DNA of 6,605 bases from Acidobacteriota bacterium. Lineage in GTDB: Bacteria > Acidobacteriota > UBA6911 > RPQK01 > JADFOI01. A program made the position numbers and the translations under genes. The notes beneath the pieces were generated by a model. That model ran no database searches. It was not told where the DNA came from and was given only the letters and a program-made list of their open reading frames with translations. The stretch is from contig JAUXKG010000145.1 of the NCBI GenBank assembly GCA_030624355.1, positions 1 to 6,605 of the forward strand, in the 5' to 3' direction. Within the stretch, counting starts at the first letter, position 1. Each line of letters begins with the position of its first letter. Positions 1 through 6,540 of the stretch are shown one piece after another.

Positions 1-14
1 AAACTCGGTTTAGT

Positions 15-1376
15 TTAAAGGACCGGTTTCAGGAACTGGCCTACCGGCGTGCCCAAGACTTCCCCGTCCCGCATGACCACATTCCCTCGAACAATGGTAG
101 CTACCGGGATCCCTTGAAGCTTCCAGCCTTCAAAGGGGGTCACTGTGGACCGACTGTGAAGCTTCCTTCCCCGAACGGTGCCACGCTTTTTCATGTCCAC
201 CAGGGTGAGGTCTCCATCTGACCCGATCTGGATGCAGCCTTTGCGTGGATACAGGTCGAACACCCTAGCGGGATTACGCGAACGAAGCTTGACGAATTGC
301 TCAAGACTCATGCGGCCTTTGTTGACTTCCGTCAAAAAGAGGGCGTTAGTGGTCTCCACCCCGGTCCATCCCGGCATAGTTTCCCAAATACTTTTTTGAA
401 GCTTTTCCTGACGTACATGAGGGGAATGATCGGTGCCGATCACGTCCAAAGTATCTTCGACCAGCGCCGCCCACAGTCCCTGTGGATGGTCTCCACCCCT
501 GACTGGTGGGTTCATGCGAGTGACATTACCCATGCGACGAAGGTGTGCTGAGGTCAATAGCACGTAATGTGGGCAGGTCTCCCCGGTGACATCCAGGCCA
601 CGGGCCTTGCCCTGGCCGATCAGCATTGCGCCCTCCTGGGAACTGATGTGAAAGACGTGTAGCCGGGCTCCCGTGGTCTCGGCGTAAAGGATTGCCCGAT
701 AAATAGCCTCCACTTCCGAAACGACCGGTCGTGACTCCAAGTGAGCACCAATGCCCTGGCGCCTGGTGGACTGGAGCTTCTTCCTCAGATGCTGGACAAT
801 CTCGTCGTTTTCCGCGTGTACCACCAGCCTGCGCCCGGTTTGGGCAACATGCTTGAAAGCCTCCAGCATCACGCCATCATCCATCACCTCAATCGCTCCC
901 ACGGTTTCCGCCATGAAGACTTTCAACCCCAAGACTCCCCCGGCAACCAGCGTCTCAATGTCGTCAAAGTTGCCGGGCACCACCGCGGCCAGAAAACCGA
1001 AATCCACGTAGGAACGTCCTCGGGCATTGGCGATCTTCTGGCGCAGATGTTTTGGCGTCAGCAAAGGTGGGTCGGTGCCGTTGGGCATGTCAATGATGCT
1101 GGTTACACCGCCAGCGGCAGCCGACCGAGAACCCGTCTCAAAGTCTTCCTTGTAGGTCATTCCGGGATCCCGGAAATGAACATGATCATCGATGAGCCCA
1201 GGCAAAACATGAAGGTTTCTGGCATTGATGACCTTCCTGGCAGGGGGGGTCTCGCTGTTGGCACAGATGCCACTTACCCTACCCTTGCGTATGCAGATGG
1301 CCGCCTCCTGCCTACCTTCCGGAGTGACCACGGTACCATTGCGAACAATTAAGTCGACTGCATCAGGTTTGGACAT
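15..1376 (-). CDS. Dihydroorotase-like cyclic amidohydrolase
   Basis: A 453-residue metal-dependent cyclic amidohydrolase that should open or close a ring amide in the cytoplasm. The metal site looks complete: H65 and H67 in DHVHFRDPG, K152 in GLKVFM (the lysine carboxylated in this family), H187 in VVHAEN, H243 in VFHISS, and D316 in GTDHSPH. R69 and N99 (DMPNG) match the carboxylate-binding Arg and Asn of class I dihydroorotases; allantoinases usually read MPLN at that place, and hydantoinases lack the HFR motif. Length is normal for the group and the gene is complete, ending in TAA. The ATG is preceded by GGAG with 6-nt spacing. No other pyrimidine or purine gene is visible nearby, so the true substrate (dihydroorotate or another cyclic ureide) is uncertain. 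The family is sure; the exact activity is an inference. Confidence 0.9.
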   Translation of the reverse strand: MSKPDAVDLIVRNGTVVTPEGRQEAAICIRKGRVSGICANSETPPARKVINARNLHVLPGLIDDHVHFRDPGMTYKEDFETGSRSAAAGGVTSIIDMPNGTDPPLLTPKHLRQKIANARGRSYVDFGFLAAVVPGNFDDIETLVAGGVLGLKVFMAETVGAIEVMDDGVMLEAFKHVAQTGRRLVVHAENDEIVQHLRKKLQSTRRQGIGAHLESRPVVSEVEAIYRAILYAETTGARLHVFHISSQEGAMLIGQGKARGLDVTGETCPHYVLLTSAHLRRMGNVTRMNPPVRGGDHPQGLWAALVEDTLDVIGTDHSPHVRQEKLQKSIWETMPGWTGVETTNALFLTEVNKGRMSLEQFVKLRSRNPARVFDLYPRKGCIQIGSDGDLTLVDMKKRGTVRGRKLHSRSTVTPFEGWKLQGIPVATIVRGNVVMRDGEVLGTPVGQFLKPVL

Positions 1377-1382
1377 AATTCA

Positions 1383-1386
1383 CTCC
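1383..1386 (-). promoter_or_regulatory. Shine-Dalgarno site of the amidohydrolase
   Basis: On the minus strand GGAG lies 6 nt before the ATG at 1376. This supports that start rather than an internal one. Confidence 0.6.
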
Positions 1387-1402
1387 AGGGTCGAGTATTA
1401 TG

Positions 1403-1430
1403 ATCATACAAACAGCTATGATCCAGTTAA
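1403..1430 (-). promoter_or_regulatory. Possible sigma-70-like promoter of the amidohydrolase gene
   Basis: Reading the minus strand, TTAACT (1430-1425, 4 of 6 matches to TTGACA) is followed after 16 nt by TATGAT (1408-1403, 5 of 6 to TATAAT). The start codon is at 1376, giving a short leader with room for the GGAG site. The -10 lies in a perfect 10-bp palindrome, TATGATCATA (1399-1408), and TATGATC recurs at 1417-1423, so a repressor could also bind here. This is consensus matching by eye only. Confidence 0.35.
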
Positions 1431-1668
1431 GCTTACACTTCCACTTCGGGTAATTTGAAATAGGGATGAAAACACCCCGGGCCCAAAACCCACTAACCGG
1501 TGTCCTTGTATGCATCTAAATCAATCTTACAGGGTACAAACCATAGGCCTGTGTCAAGTTCATATCCAGGCGTAGAGAGAGTTTGTTTTTTGGGACAGTA
1601 AATCTCCTTGAGAAGTGTCTCATCGACGAACTTTGGACAGCGCAACCTGTCGAGTCGCTGGGTGGAGA

Positions 1669-3420
1669 CTACTCTGAGGCCCGCTTCATGGGCACATTGC
1701 CTTTGGGTTTGAATGCGGCGATTCCCGGTCCTGAAGGATCCCTCAGAGTAAACCAGATGGTTCCCAGCGAGTCGCGATCGAGCTTGGGCGTGTGCGCCCG
1801 GATCTCCGGAAACGGGAAGTAGGTGAATTTCTTGGTCTTCTGGTCAAACTTCACCAGCGCGCTGTACACGGCGTTCTCGATCCAGAGATTGTCGTCGCTA
1901 TCCGGCCATATATCGTCAGGATTTCCGTACTTCAAGGGCAAGTCATATTCTGTTACTTGGTCGCTGACCGGGTCGATCACGGCGATTTTGTTGCCAAAGT
2001 ATTCAGCATTCCAGACCTTGCCGTCGGAGTCGATCGCCAGACGACGGCTGGGAGTCGTTGTGGGATACGACTTCCACTGCCCAGTCTCCTGGTCGTGCAT
2101 AAGAGTGAACTTCGAACTCAGACCCACCACCCACACCCGGTCCTGACGGTCGACGATGATGCCGTAGCCGGTCCATCCCGTCACAGGTTGAAATTCCTGA
2201 AACTGTTGTGTCCTGGTGTCGAACTTGCCGATTGTGTTGGCCTCGGCGAATAACGTGTACCACAGATTCCCGCGCGAATCGGCCCAGAGGCTGTGCCCGC
2301 CCGCTCCCTTCGTGGGCAACGGATATCGCCGGATCTCTCCGGTTCTCGGGTCCAGTTGTCCCAAATGGTCGCCTGACAGCTCGATCCAGTACACGGTGCT
2401 CTTGTACTCGATAATCCCGTGTGGCGTCGTATCAATCTTCTGCTCGTTTGGGATCCAGTACTCTTTCGTGCGGGTCAGGTAGTTGAGATCGCGAGTGTCC
2501 ACGCGGAGGATCGCATTCGAGTGATTGCCTGACACCCAAATGACGCCTGGCTCCTGCAGGCTAGCGAAGACACTGTGGATCCTATTGCCAGGAGGTCGTC
2601 CGTTCGCCAGCAGAGGCCCCTGGCCACGCTTCAACTCGTACTGGATGTAGAGGGCCTGAGCAAGCTCCGTCTCATCGCGCGGAATCGGATCTGTTTTTAG
2701 ATCTCGCGGCCTGGAGCCTGAGCCGAAATTAGAGGTCAGATACTTGATAACGCTCTCCTTTTCCTCACGAGACACGGTCTCGTAAGAGACAATGGGAACG
2801 CCGGGCGAGAGATTCGCCACTCGACCGGCCGGATCAAACATGCGATCGACAGCCCGTCGCCATCCAGCCTCACTCATTGGGCCTCGGTTGTGGAAAGCCA
2901 CTGGGCCATGACATCCAAAGCAGGCCCTGACCAGGACGTCCCGAGCCGGTCCTGGCGGATACAGTGTGTCGAAATCCACCAGCTCGACTGCTCTTTTGTT
3001 CCCGTCTGCCCTCATGCCGTAGCTTCGCTGGGCCATGGATCCCCGGGCGCCGGCACCTTGATCTGAACCACCCCCGAGGGCCTTCAGAACCAGGTTCGCT
3101 GTCGCGGTCTCACCCGCCTTCACCTCGACGGTCTGAACCGGGGACTCAAATTCCGGTTCCACCACCTTGAGTTCATAGGTGCTGGGTGGCAGGTTGTAGA
3201 TCTGATAGCGGCCCTTCAGAGTGAAGACGGTGTAGGCAATCTTGTGTATCGCGTCTCTGGCTTTCACACGGAGGCCCACAACCTGGCCGCGATCGGCCGT
3301 CACGCTGCCAATGATTGCGCCAGATGCCTCCGGATTCTGAGCGGCCATCGAAATAACTGTCACGGCACTGAGGGCCAGGATGGCCTGAATCAGCCTTGTG
3401 GGTGGTCTGACGATGCGCAT
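1669..3420 (-). CDS. Exported protein with carboxypeptidase-regulatory-like, cytochrome c and Vgb-like propeller domains
   Basis: A 583-residue protein in three parts. Residues 1-27 form a Sec-type signal (basic MRIVRPPTR, then a hydrophobic stretch ending in SMA-AQ). Residues about 34-113 resemble a carboxypeptidase-regulatory-like beta-sandwich, with GRYQIYNLPPSTYELKV typical of that fold. A haem c site, CFGCH (167-171), opens a short cytochrome-like segment to about residue 232. From about 270 to 575 there are repeated blades of the type DSRGNLWYTL, DRQDRVWVVG, DSDGKVWNAE and DSDDNLWIEN, as in virginiamycin B lyase (Vgb)/SMP-30-like propellers. The lyase-type WFTE motif is seen here as WYTL or WFTL, so streptogramin lyase activity is doubtful. 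A periplasmic redox or binding role is inferred. AGGAGGAGGA before the ATG supports the start; TAG ends the gene. Confidence 0.85.
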   Translation of the reverse strand: MRIVRPPTRLIQAILALSAVTVISMAAQNPEASGAIIGSVTADRGQVVGLRVKARDAIHKIAYTVFTLKGRYQIYNLPPSTYELKVVEPEFESPVQTVEVKAGETATANLVLKALGGGSDQGAGARGSMAQRSYGMRADGNKRAVELVDFDTLYPPGPARDVLVRACFGCHGPVAFHNRGPMSEAGWRRAVDRMFDPAGRVANLSPGVPIVSYETVSREEKESVIKYLTSNFGSGSRPRDLKTDPIPRDETELAQALYIQYELKRGQGPLLANGRPPGNRIHSVFASLQEPGVIWVSGNHSNAILRVDTRDLNYLTRTKEYWIPNEQKIDTTPHGIIEYKSTVYWIELSGDHLGQLDPRTGEIRRYPLPTKGAGGHSLWADSRGNLWYTLFAEANTIGKFDTRTQQFQEFQPVTGWTGYGIIVDRQDRVWVVGLSSKFTLMHDQETGQWKSYPTTTPSRRLAIDSDGKVWNAEYFGNKIAVIDPVSDQVTEYDLPLKYGNPDDIWPDSDDNLWIENAVYSALVKFDQKTKKFTYFPFPEIRAHTPKLDRDSLGTIWFTLRDPSGPGIAAFKPKGNVPMKRASE

Positions 3421-3601
3421 GGGTCCTCCTCCTAACGGGAAAACGGGGTGTGCTGCTTACCTTATCACGTGCAGTGCACTCTTAGAATTCCCCGCTGGCA
3501 AAGTGAGTAGATAACCTACGAGCAGCCGGATGAGTTTTCGAATTTTTTTAAAATGAATGACTTAGTCCGAATTGGAATGCATGAGGCAGAGGTTTTCAGC
3601 T
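3421..3601. other. Intergenic region with a small palindrome, upstream of the propeller gene
   Basis: This 181-bp spacer lies between the VOC gene stop and the propeller gene start. It holds the Shine-Dalgarno site, a perfect inverted repeat GTGCA-G-TGCAC at 3469-3479 that could be an operator, and an AT-rich stretch with seven T then four A near 3541-3553. I could not pick a convincing -35/-10 pair. The AT-rich stretch lacks the GC stem of an intrinsic terminator. Confidence 0.4.
3424..3433 (-). promoter_or_regulatory. Strong Shine-Dalgarno site of the propeller-cytochrome gene
   Basis: The minus strand reads AGGAGGAGGA just before GCCC-free spacer CCC and the ATG at 3420. It overlaps two AGGAGG registers, so it is unusually strong and fixes the start directly ahead of the signal peptide. 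Confidence 0.75.
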
Positions 3602-4012
3602 TCAGTCTCGGGTGGCCCCAACCCACCCGGTCTCCGACAAGTCGAACAAGATGCCATCAGGGTCATAGTATTTGACTTCGAAGTGCGTGCGGCTGACGTC
3701 GCCCTCCTCTGCCGACGGCCGACCTGCGAAGTGTTTCCCCCCAGCCTTTTCTACGGCCTCACCCGTCTTTTCGATATCGTCGACCCAGAAACCAATGTGG
3801 TGAATGCCTTTGCCCTGCCCGCCGGCCCACTGATCCGTCTTGAAGTTGAGTATCGCGAGACAGATGGTGCCGTCTGAAAGGTACACGCCTCGGGCCAGCG
3901 GCGAGTCCGTCTCGCCCACCTGCTCCATGTCCAAGGCCTCCTTGAAAAACTGTGCCGTCTTGAATGGATCATCGACCGACAAAGCGATGTGCCGTAGTTT
4001 CGACTTAGCCAT
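3602..4012 (-). CDS. VOC (glyoxalase/bleomycin-resistance fold) family protein
   Basis: A 136-residue single-unit vicinal oxygen chelate protein, probably cytoplasmic. Two beta-alpha-beta-beta-beta modules are visible: LRHIALSVDDPFKTAQFFKE near the start, and IHHIGFWVDDIEKTGEAVEK from about residue 70. The end has the characteristic YYDPDGILFDLSE. H8, H72 and D124 stand where the family places metal ligands, giving a 2-His-1-carboxylate set. Members include lyases, isomerases, dioxygenases and resistance proteins, so no substrate can be assigned. I start at the ATG at 4012: AGGAGA lies 9 nt upstream. The alternative TTG three codons earlier (4021) directly abuts that site with no spacing. It is the first of three minus-strand genes, 181 bp from the next. 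Confidence 0.87.
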   Translation of the reverse strand: MAKSKLRHIALSVDDPFKTAQFFKEALDMEQVGETDSPLARGVYLSDGTICLAILNFKTDQWAGGQGKGIHHIGFWVDDIEKTGEAVEKAGGKHFAGRPSAEEGDVSRTHFEVKYYDPDGILFDLSETGWVGATRD

Positions 4013-4021
4013 AGGTATCAA

Positions 4022-4027
4022 TCTCCT
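4022..4027 (-). promoter_or_regulatory. Shine-Dalgarno site that decides the VOC gene start
   Basis: AGGAGA on the minus strand ends 9 nt before the ATG at 4012 but touches the upstream TTG at 4021. The ATG is therefore the better start. Confidence 0.7.
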
Positions 4028-4176
4028 GTGACTCCCTCAAGGTCCAACACCCCGATCTGAGTCGACTGCCCATTGGGTCTGCGCAAGCACGATCGAGGCC
4101 GAGCCTCACCATTAAGGCCACTTATGCACAGTATAACAGTGGTTGATTTTTCGGTCTCGAGCTTCAGATTCAGGAT

Positions 4177-4204
4177 AGAGATTTGCTTCCTTGGCCTGGA
4201 AGTG
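4177..4204 (+). repeat. 28-bp dispersed direct repeat, copy A
   Basis: It holds the exact 20-bp core GCTTCCTTGGCCTGGAAGTG (4185-4204), preceded by AGAGATTT. It matches copy C at 26 of 28 positions. The core has CTTCC and GGAAG as inverted ends around GGCC, though the symmetry is imperfect. It lies about 95 bp upstream of the cytochrome start. Confidence 0.85.
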
Positions 4205-4282
4205 TTTAGTTATCGGACGTGTTGACCCTCGATTCTCAAATTAATTAGACTCGTGCCAGTCGATGGACAGAATTCTAGCCTT

Positions 4283-4290
4283 GAGGGGGA
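4283..4290 (+). promoter_or_regulatory. Shine-Dalgarno site that decides the cytochrome start
   Basis: GAGGGGGA ends 8 nt before the ATG at 4299. The in-frame ATG at 4263 has no such site, and starting there would add 12 residues ahead of an already complete signal sequence. Confidence 0.65.
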
Positions 4291-4298
4291 ATAGAGCG

Positions 4299-5342
4299 AT
4301 GAACCGAGTTCGTTTTTGCTACCCGATCTTTATCCTGGTGTCGGCAGGCCTGGTTTTTCTGGCCTGCGGGTCACAGGGTCAGGACAGCCCAGCAGATCAG
4401 GCTGTTTCTGTGGCACAGGAGCTGCCGGAGGCACCGCCTCCCTGGGCCTATATCATCGGTCCGGAGGCGGAACCTAGGGAAGATGATGGGACCAAGGTCA
4501 CCCTTCCGGACAGTTCGGCTTCCTATACCTGGACGGAGGTACGCAGCAGGTTCGACGTGGCTGACTGGCATCCGGACGATCATCCCCCCATGCCTGACTT
4601 TGTGACCCACGGCAGGGGACCGGACATCTGGGGATGCGGCTATTGCCATCAGCCGAACGGACTGGGGCGCCCCGAGAACGCACCCCTTGCCGGTCTTCCT
4701 GCCGACTATTTGATGCGGCAGATGGCCGATTTCAAGAGCGGCTCGAGAGAGAGTTCCGGGGCAGAGGGGGCAAGGAGCCGCAGGATGACACAAATGGCGC
4801 TCCTCGCCACCGATGCTGAGGTGAGGCAGGCGGCCGAGTACTTTTCCAGCCTGGAGCACACTCCCTGGGTGAGGGTGGTCGAGACTGACACCGTACCCAA
4901 GACCCACGTGCAGGGTATGTGGGTACCCATCGATCCCCCCGAGACGGAGCCGCTTGGCCAGCGCATCATCGAGGTCCCCGAGGATGTGGAACGAACCGCG
5001 TTTCGCGATCCCAGGTCCGGGTTCATCGCATACGTGCCCGTGGGCAGCGTCGCCAAGGGGGAAGTGCTGGTCAAAACGGGTGGTGACAGAGTGGTTGACG
5101 GAGAGATCGAGAGAGGAAGGACGGTTCGTTGCGGTACCTGCCATGGTGACAACTTGAAAGGCATAGGGAACGTGCCGGGAATCGCCGGCCGCTCTCCCAG
5201 CTATGTGGTTCGCCAGCTCTACGACATCCAGAAGGGGAGTCGAAAGGGTCCCTGGAATGAACTCATGAAGGAGGCCGTGGCGCGGCTGAGTGAAGAGGAT
5301 ATGGTGGCCATCGCCGCCTACACCGCCTCGCTGGCGCCCTGA
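4299..5342 (+). CDS. Di-haem cytochrome c, probable lipoprotein
   Basis: A 347-residue exported electron carrier with two class I-type cytochrome c domains. The N-terminus is a lipoprotein-style signal: basic MNRVRF, a hydrophobic run, and VFLAC with C23 as the likely lipidated residue. Haem site 1 is CGYCH (113-117), followed by LAGLPADYLMRQMADFKSGSR and M166 as possible axial ligand. Haem site 2 is CGTCH (278-282), followed by IAGRSPSYVVRQLYDIQKGSR and M323 or M335. The paired 'LAG..YL.RQ...F..G.R' pattern resembles c4/c553-like cytochromes. About 160 residues without a known motif separate the sites. The start at 4299 rests on a GAGGGGGA site; 4263 is an alternative. The gene is transcribed away from the VOC gene and converges on the DUF3891 gene. 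The redox partner is unknown, but the haem c/propeller protein on the other strand is a possible one. Confidence 0.9.
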   Translation: MNRVRFCYPIFILVSAGLVFLACGSQGQDSPADQAVSVAQELPEAPPPWAYIIGPEAEPREDDGTKVTLPDSSASYTWTEVRSRFDVADWHPDDHPPMPDFVTHGRGPDIWGCGYCHQPNGLGRPENAPLAGLPADYLMRQMADFKSGSRESSGAEGARSRRMTQMALLATDAEVRQAAEYFSSLEHTPWVRVVETDTVPKTHVQGMWVPIDPPETEPLGQRIIEVPEDVERTAFRDPRSGFIAYVPVGSVAKGEVLVKTGGDRVVDGEIERGRTVRCGTCHGDNLKGIGNVPGIAGRSPSYVVRQLYDIQKGSRKGPWNELMKEAVARLSEEDMVAIAAYTASLAP

Positions 5343-5379
5343 TTTGATTCTTGTCGTGACAGGAGGCAGCCCGGTCCCG

Positions 5380-5407
5380 AGAGATTGGCTTCCTTGGCCA
5401 CGAGGTG
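5380..5407 (+). repeat. 28-bp dispersed direct repeat, copy B (diverged)
   Basis: It reads AGAGATTG, then GCTTCCTTGGCC exactly as in the other copies, then ACGAGGTG instead of TGGAAGTG. It matches copy C at 24 of 28 positions and also shares CCCG directly upstream with copy C. It lies 37 bp after the cytochrome stop and 18 bp before the kinase remnant. Confidence 0.75.
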
Positions 5408-5425
5408 TTCCGCCTTCCCGAATTA

Positions 5426-5512
5426 CAGAAAGCAGATGGCAAGCGTTTCCTAGTCCTTGAACTTGTGGAAGGTGAGACGCTGGTCGAGCGTATCGCCAAA
5501 GGACCACTACCT
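5426..5512 (+). pseudogene. Orphan fragment of a Ser/Thr protein kinase
   Basis: The plus strand encodes 29 codons reading QKADGKRFLVLELVEGETL then VERIAKGPLP. This is the hinge segment between the N- and C-lobes of the Pkn-type Ser/Thr kinases that are greatly expanded in Acidobacteriota (the pattern '...RFLVLELVEGETLAERI..GP.P'). The glycine loop and catalytic lysine should lie upstream and the HRD and DFG motifs downstream; none is present. The frame continues with unrelated codons to TGA at 5528-5530, and there is an in-frame TGA upstream at 5357-5359. It is debris from a kinase gene, broken at about 5512 where the DUF3891 sequence begins. Confidence 0.7.
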
Positions 5513-5513
5513 C

Positions 5514-6389
5514 CTTTCGCTGATAGGTGAACTGTTTCAGAATCCACGGCGCCTGGTGCCACCACGTATGCGGCTCGACTACCCGTGCGGGAACTGAAAC
5601 CGTCAGCGGCGCCTCGTCGAACGGGTACGGGTCAATCACTATCCGACCATCGCCCAGCGGCTTGAACTCGAGCGACACACGGTCCTTCCAGCTTCGCCGC
5701 GGCACCTCGTGAAACACTACATGGTCTTCTCCGAGCCCCTTCGCTTCGCCCTCGTCGGGCGCGATGAGAGCGGAGCACAGCGTGAGCGAGAACGCGTCCA
5801 GAATTTGTAGCAGGCGCGCATGGGGGTTCCGGTGTTCCGGCTCGAGCGCGCCTCGCCAGAACGTGTCTTCACCGAGCCGACGCCGGAACACTTCCTGCAT
5901 CTCGCGTACATCGGCCAGAAACTTTCGCGCCTCCGCCTCCAGTTCCTTCGGATACAGCTGCTGGCCGCGCTGCAAGTGGTGGGTGAACTCCGGCGGCGGA
6001 TCGGGATCGAACTGCGATGCGTAGATCCAATAAGCATGATCGCTGATCAGCAAACTAGCATACGGATGCTGTTCGGCCAGCCGCTGAATGCCCAGCCGCC
6101 ATCGATCCATGCCCGCAACAGGGTCCTTGATAACTTCACCCAAACCTTGCGGCAACCCGTCTTCGGCCGATAGATGAGGATCTGCCTCCCACTCCCACCA
6201 GCCGTTGTCGTGCTCAATCACGGCCAGAACCACTTCCCGTCGCAGGCGCTCCGGGTCCGCCGACGCGGCATAATGGCCGGGATGGGCGAACTCATGGTTG
6301 CCCCAATGGGCTGCTATCATCCCGGACAGTTCTGCATGCGCCGGTTGTGTAATCAACCACACGCGCGAGCCACGTCTCGTTTTCAGCAT
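5514..6389 (-). CDS. DUF3891 family protein that has lost its stop codon
   Basis: The first about 291 residues from the ATG at 6389 look like a DUF3891 protein, a family of unknown function. Recognisable parts are QPAHAELSGMIAAHWGN (15-31), IEHDNGWWEWE (58-68), HPYASLLISDHAYWIYA (108-124) and DAFSLTLC (198-205), then a beta-rich end with DPYPFDEAPLTVSVPAR. The His-Asp pair H60-D61, with H18, H28 and H118, recalls an HD-like metal site, but this is inference. GAGGAAGG lies before the ATG. Family homology appears to end near QFTYQ (residue 290). There the sequence meets the antisense of a kinase fragment, and no stop follows; the frame stays open to TGA at 4371, which would give a 672-residue product. 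I therefore set the left end at the apparent break. The C-terminus may be slightly truncated. Confidence 0.75.
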
Positions 6390-6394
6390 AGTTG

Positions 6395-6402
6395 CCTTCC
6401 TC
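6395..6402 (-). promoter_or_regulatory. Shine-Dalgarno site of the DUF3891 gene
   Basis: GAGGAAGG on the minus strand ends 5 nt before the ATG at 6389 and supports that start. Confidence 0.65.
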
Positions 6403-6540
6403 TTCAGTGTACGCTCTCAGTGGGAATGGGACAATTGACTGCTGATCGGACGAGTGGCAGATTGATGGCCCGCCAACTGCAAGCGTGATTCCCTTCATTC
6501 AACATCAGGTGTTTCGCCCCGGATATCTTCGGCCGCCCCG

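Larger units (their letters stand above)
1377..1668. other. Intergenic region between the amidohydrolase and propeller genes
   Basis: This is 292 bp of AT-richer DNA. The end next to the amidohydrolase holds its ribosome binding site and a candidate promoter. The remainder has no recognisable gene. A T-rich run near 1588 (GTTTGTTTTTT, plus strand) follows only a weak 5-bp GCCTG/CAGGC inverted pair and lies in the wrong orientation to end the upstream minus-strand gene. No convincing terminator is seen. Confidence 0.5.
4013..4298. other. Divergent intergenic region between VOC and cytochrome genes
   Basis: This region must hold promoters for both directions. On the minus strand TATACT (4135-4130, 5 of 6 to TATAAT) could serve the VOC gene with a leader of about 110 nt; the upstream -35 (GAGACC, 17-nt spacing) is poor. 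It lies inside a quasi-palindrome, CACAGTATAACAGTG (4127-4141, 5 of 7 pairs). On the plus strand TTGACC (4222-4227) could be a -35 for the cytochrome gene, but its spaced partner TTAGAC is weak. A small hairpin GAGGC-CGA-GCCTC is at 4095-4107, in the presumed VOC leader. One copy of the 28-bp repeat lies at 4177-4204. Confidence 0.4.
4371..5513 (-). other. Open frame continuing from the DUF3891 gene, antisense to the cytochrome
   Basis: The 381 codons after the DUF3891 part show no family pattern. They are the reverse complement of the kinase fragment and of most of the cytochrome gene, whose two CxxCH sites, signal sequence and own Shine-Dalgarno site prove the plus strand is the coding one here. 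The frame is probably open by chance in GC-rich coding DNA. If the DUF3891 gene is transcribed without a terminator, this stretch could be translated as a tail and its mRNA would be antisense to the cytochrome mRNA. Confidence 0.6.

Noticed and set aside
741..1352. 203-codon open frame on the plus strand
   Set aside because: It lies wholly inside the amidohydrolase gene on the other strand, whose active-site motifs are complete. No domain or start signal supports it.
1543..1600. Intrinsic terminator with GCCTG/CAGGC stem and T run, plus strand
   Set aside because: The stem is only 5 bp with a long loop, the T run is far from the stem, and no plus-strand gene ends here.
1792..2253. 153-codon open frame on the plus strand
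   Set aside because: It is antisense to the propeller blades of the exported haem protein and shows no family pattern.
1669..3420. Antibiotic resistance gene vgb (streptogramin lyase)
   Set aside because: Only the propeller fold is shared. The signal peptide, haem site, extra N-terminal domain and altered WFTE-type motif argue against lyase function.
3541..3555. T7A4 stretch as a terminator of the VOC gene
   Set aside because: It has an AT-only fold without a GC-rich stem.
6406..6434. TTGTCC/TACACT promoter pair with 17-bp spacing for the DUF3891 gene
   Set aside because: Transcription would start at about 6399, inside the Shine-Dalgarno site at 6395-6402, so the leader would be too short for that site to work.
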